Shown: one piece after another, positions 6,647 through 9,022 of the stretch
Layout: every line of letters starts with the position of its first letter
Position numbering within the stretch: position 1 is the stretch's first letter
NCBI GenBank assembly: GCA_013334735.1
Contig: JAAXXA010000080.1
Span: 1-9,022, forward strand
DNA from: Bacteroidota bacterium
Lineage (GTDB): Bacteria; Bacteroidota; Bacteroidia; Bacteroidales; CG2-30-32-10
Direction: 5' to 3'
Length of the DNA stretch: 9,022 nt
The notes under the pieces: model-generated
What the model was told of the DNA's origin: nothing
What the model saw: only the letters and a program-made list of their open reading frames with translations
The model's database searches: none
Made by a program: the position numbers and the translations under genes

Positions 6647-8965
6647 ATGAAAAAAATATCAATCTTTTTATTTGCACTTTTCACTATTCACTTTTCACTA
6701 TTATCTTTCAACTCCTTTTCTCAAGGCGTGGGTATCAATACTTCAGGTAATGAAGCCAAAGACGCGGCTTTGCTTGAAGTGGGCGAAGGTACACCCGATA
6801 CCAAAGGACTTTTAATTCCACGGGTAAGTTTAACTGATGTTGCAACTTATGCTCCGCTTACGGGCACTCCTGTTACAAGTTTATTAGTATATAGCAATAC
6901 AGCTCCAACAGGCGGTAGTGGAACGGGCTACTACTACTGGAATAGCAACACCACCACAGGCAAGTGGATATATCTTACAGCGCCTTCAAACGGGCCAGGC
7001 GCAAGCGGGCAGGTTCTAACATCAAGCGGTTCAGGAGCGCCAACATGGGCAATACCTGCCGGAGGAATTGATGCTACCGCATGGCATATAACAGGTAACA
7101 CAGGTATTGATTCCACTACAAATTTTATAGGTACAAGCGATGCTTCCGGGTCAATTCCTTTAAGATTCAAAACAAGAAATCTTGATAGAATGATTATCTC
7201 AAGTATTGGTAACATTGGCATAGGAACGACAAACCCTTCAACTCCGTTGACGGTAGTTGGAACATCAACCTTTAGTGGCGATCTTATTCCTTCTACTAAC
7301 ACTACTTATAATTTGGGAAGTTCTAGTAATTATTGGGCTAATGCTTATGTTAACCGCTTGAATTTAAGTAGCACACAATTTATCCATACCGCGGTTTCCA
7401 ATAACAGGTTTACTTTTGAAATTGCTTCACCTACTGCTACATTTCAATTTGTAAACAACACTGCTACTAATTATTTGCAGTTAGAAGTTACTTCCGGAGA
7501 TGTTTTATTAAATGCTCCTAATGGAGGGACGCTAACAGTTAGAGGAACTCCAAGACCATTAAGTAATTTAGGCTATGATATGGGTAGCTCTACTCGTTAT
7601 TGGAATAACACTTATACTAACAAACTTTTTCTCAATTCTACCGCTACTTTAGATGGAACAACAGCAGGAAAAATTGCTATAACCGGCAAAGTAGGAATAA
7701 ACGGCATTTCCACTACACTTCCACTTTCAGTTGCGACTAATGATGCTAGTACCGCAGCGCTATCAGGAACTATAATACTTCTTCAGAATAAAAACACTAC
7801 AGTTAATACTCGTGCTGGTATCCAGATTTATGATTCTGGGAATACCACACTTGGTCAGTTCGGGTTTAAAACTACAGGGACTAGTGGTTGGGGCTTAGGC
7901 GATTTTTTCGTTGCCGTTAGGAATGCTGGCGGGACAAATAATTTTGGGGATGCATTGACAATCAACGATGCGGGCAATGTTGGTATAGGAACAACAAGTC
8001 CAGCGCAAAAGCTCGAGATTGGCGGAGGCAATATAATAATGTTAAGACCCACTGCAGCAACAGGTTCTTATAGAGTGGGCGAATCTGATAACAATGGTTC
8101 GGGAGTAGTTGGTTCACAGTATGGTGTTGGTATGGAAATAGACCACAACTCTACCACACTTAACGACAATATAAACTTTTTTACCAGTAATGGAAATAAT
8201 GCATCTTCAAGAGTAATGACAATTAATTATGCAGGCAACGTCGGCATCGGAACAACGAGTCCTTTAGCTCAACTTGATGTTAACAAAAGTGTTATAATTG
8301 GTGCTGGTCTTACAGGAGCAGCAGCCCTCAACATCGCAGGAGAAACTAATGCTATTCGCTATACAGGATCAGTCGGTGGCTACTTTGATATAAACTCGGG
8401 AGGAAGCCCGTCATGGTTCTTTTTTCGCAATGGAAATAGCTATACAACATTCATGGGTGTAGATGGGAGTCAAAATGTTACCTTTCCGAACGGTATTGTC
8501 AAAATTGGGTCTTTAGCAGGTACCGGTTCTCGCCCTGTTGTAGCAGATGCTAATGGGTATCTGTCAGCTTCGGCTGCAAGTGGAGGAACAACTTATAAAA
8601 ATGGAGTAACTACACATGATAGAACAACAACGGGGACTCAAAATATTGCGCACGGACTAGGTACAACACCTAAAAAGATAAGAATTAATGTTTCTTTTGC
8701 GGATGGAAGTACTGGTAATGGTCGTTCTCAAGGAGTTTATAATGGAACTACAACATCTACGATTTATCAGTACAACATAAGTTCTTCTGCATATACGGGA
8801 ACAAGAAGTGGTCAAAGTTCAACAAATATTATACAACTTGTGAATGCGTCTGAAAGCACTACATCTTATGCAACAGTTACATTTGATGGAACAAATATTA
8901 TTTTGTCATGGAGCAATACCGGGAGTCCGACAGGAACTTGTGATATTATGTGGGAAGCCGAATAA
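6647..8965 (+). CDS. Exported modular phage-tail-fibre-like protein with tail-type C-terminal tip
   Basis: A 772-residue protein. The signal peptide (1-25, SFS|QG) and the mature N-terminal domain (26-120) are paralogous to gene 1: in the first 59 mature residues from GVGIN, 52 are identical. The linker GQVLTSSGSGAPTWAIPAGG is at 121-140. A module shared with gene 2 follows (WHITGNTGIDSTTNFIGT, FKTRNLDRMIIS), ending in a GIGT repeat at about 188. Two LG(S)..YW repeats (about 222 and 312) and LDGTTAGKIAITGKVGI resemble gene 3. Further GIGT repeats lie at about 443 (NVGIGTTSPAQKLEI) and 531 (NVGIGTTSPLAQLDV). Residues about 648-772 resemble a phage tail-fibre terminal domain (NIAHGLGTTPKKIRI, then FDGTNIILSWSNTGSPTG and a final MWEAE). 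It is likely a trimeric, fibrous extracellular protein, judging by related phage fibres. There is no S74 chaperone and no type IX sorting signal. It has its own -7 box and may be transcribed separately from gene 4. Confidence 0.87.
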   Translation: MKKISIFLFALFTIHFSLLSFNSFSQGVGINTSGNEAKDAALLEVGEGTPDTKGLLIPRVSLTDVATYAPLTGTPVTSLLVYSNTAPTGGSGTGYYYWNSNTTTGKWIYLTAPSNGPGASGQVLTSSGSGAPTWAIPAGGIDATAWHITGNTGIDSTTNFIGTSDASGSIPLRFKTRNLDRMIISSIGNIGIGTTNPSTPLTVVGTSTFSGDLIPSTNTTYNLGSSSNYWANAYVNRLNLSSTQFIHTAVSNNRFTFEIASPTATFQFVNNTATNYLQLEVTSGDVLLNAPNGGTLTVRGTPRPLSNLGYDMGSSTRYWNNTYTNKLFLNSTATLDGTTAGKIAITGKVGINGISTTLPLSVATNDASTAALSGTIILLQNKNTTVNTRAGIQIYDSGNTTLGQFGFKTTGTSGWGLGDFFVAVRNAGGTNNFGDALTINDAGNVGIGTTSPAQKLEIGGGNIIMLRPTAATGSYRVGESDNNGSGVVGSQYGVGMEIDHNSTTLNDNINFFTSNGNNASSRVMTINYAGNVGIGTTSPLAQLDVNKSVIIGAGLTGAAALNIAGETNAIRYTGSVGGYFDINSGGSPSWFFFRNGNSYTTFMGVDGSQNVTFPNGIVKIGSLAGTGSRPVVADANGYLSASAASGGTTYKNGVTTHDRTTTGTQNIAHGLGTTPKKIRINVSFADGSTGNGRSQGVYNGTTTSTIYQYNISSSAYTGTRSGQSSTNIIQLVNASESTTSYATVTFDGTNIILSWSNTGSPTGTCDIMWEAE
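6676..6717 (+). repeat. Six degenerate heptanucleotide repeats inside the signal-peptide code (gene 5)
   Basis: The units are ACTTTTC, ACTATTC, ACTTTTC, ACTATTA, TCTTTCA and ACTCCTT, starting at the same 29-base offset from the ATG as in genes 1 and 2. The first three units are identical to those of gene 1. This fits common descent of the whole signal-peptide block rather than independent expansion. Confidence 0.7.
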
Positions 8966-9022
8966 TTAAACAAATTGTAATATTGACAGGTAAATTATTG
9001 ACTGGAATTTTTGCTATAGTTG
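8966..9022. other. Intergenic tail of the window
   Basis: These 57 bases follow the stop of gene 5. I see no gene start, no GC-rich hairpin with a T-run and no exact TAnnTTTG box. TATAGTTG at the very end is one base off the -7 consensus and has no usable -33 box. Confidence 0.5.

Noticed and set aside
330..8965. CRISPR array or large tandem DNA repeat suggested by recurrent GGNATNGGAAC motifs
   Set aside because: The motifs are irregularly spaced, in frame, and differ at synonymous positions. They encode the protein repeat GIGT rather than a DNA repeat array.
330..8965. A prophage
   Set aside because: Every complete gene has a Sec signal peptide and its own host-type context, and no packaging, capsid, baseplate, lysis or integration gene is present in the window.
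8966..9022. Terminator after gene 5, and a promoter at TATAGTTG (9015-9022)
   Set aside because: There is no stem with a following T-run. The box differs from TAnnTTTG and the nearest TTG is only 14 bases upstream.

Overview
The window looks like a stretch of chromosome from an AT-rich member of the Bacteroidota, probably an uncultured environmental one. Three things point there: (1) TAnnTTTG-type -7 boxes in front of genes, with no Shine-Dalgarno signals; (2) Sec signal peptides followed by the Bacteroidota-type secreted N-terminal domain (a GLLIPRV motif, then GYYYW); (3) many copies of the phage-tail-like repeat NVGIGTTSPxxxLxV. No rRNA, tRNA, CRISPR array, insertion sequence, integrase or phage packaging/morphogenesis gene is visible.

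Layout. Bases 1-105 hold the 5' end of a lipoprotein gene on the minus strand. It has a well-formed Bacteroidota promoter bracketed by a perfect 13-bp inverted repeat. The plus-strand promoter of the first large gene lies beyond it. The rest of the window is five consecutive plus-strand genes for exported proteins of 919, 223, 606, 261 and 772 residues. Genes 1, 2, 3 and 5 are modular fibre-like proteins. Gene 4 is a LamG/concanavalin A-fold lectin-like protein and starts one base after the stop of gene 3. Genes 1, 2 and 5 share nearly the same signal peptide, encoded over six degenerate heptanucleotide repeats, and each has its own TATATTT-type -7 box. The upstream leaders of genes 1 and 2 match at 47 of 50 bases.

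The fibre-like proteins are mosaics. Genes 1 and 5 share a highly conserved mature N-terminal domain and then diverge right after a common GQVL...W..P.GG linker. Gene 1 continues into a parallel beta-helix, a phage capsid-decoration-like domain, three GIGT repeats and a phage-type C-terminal domain. Gene 5 continues into modules shared with genes 2 and 3 and ends in a phage-tail-type tip (final residues WEAE). No protein ends in a visible intramolecular chaperone (peptidase S74) domain or a type IX secretion sorting domain.

My reading, which is inference, is that this is a host-encoded cluster of exported, phage-fibre-derived surface or extracellular proteins. A constant expression and export front end is joined to interchangeable binding modules, possibly for adhesion, glycan binding or particle assembly. 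No function is proven by the sequence alone.
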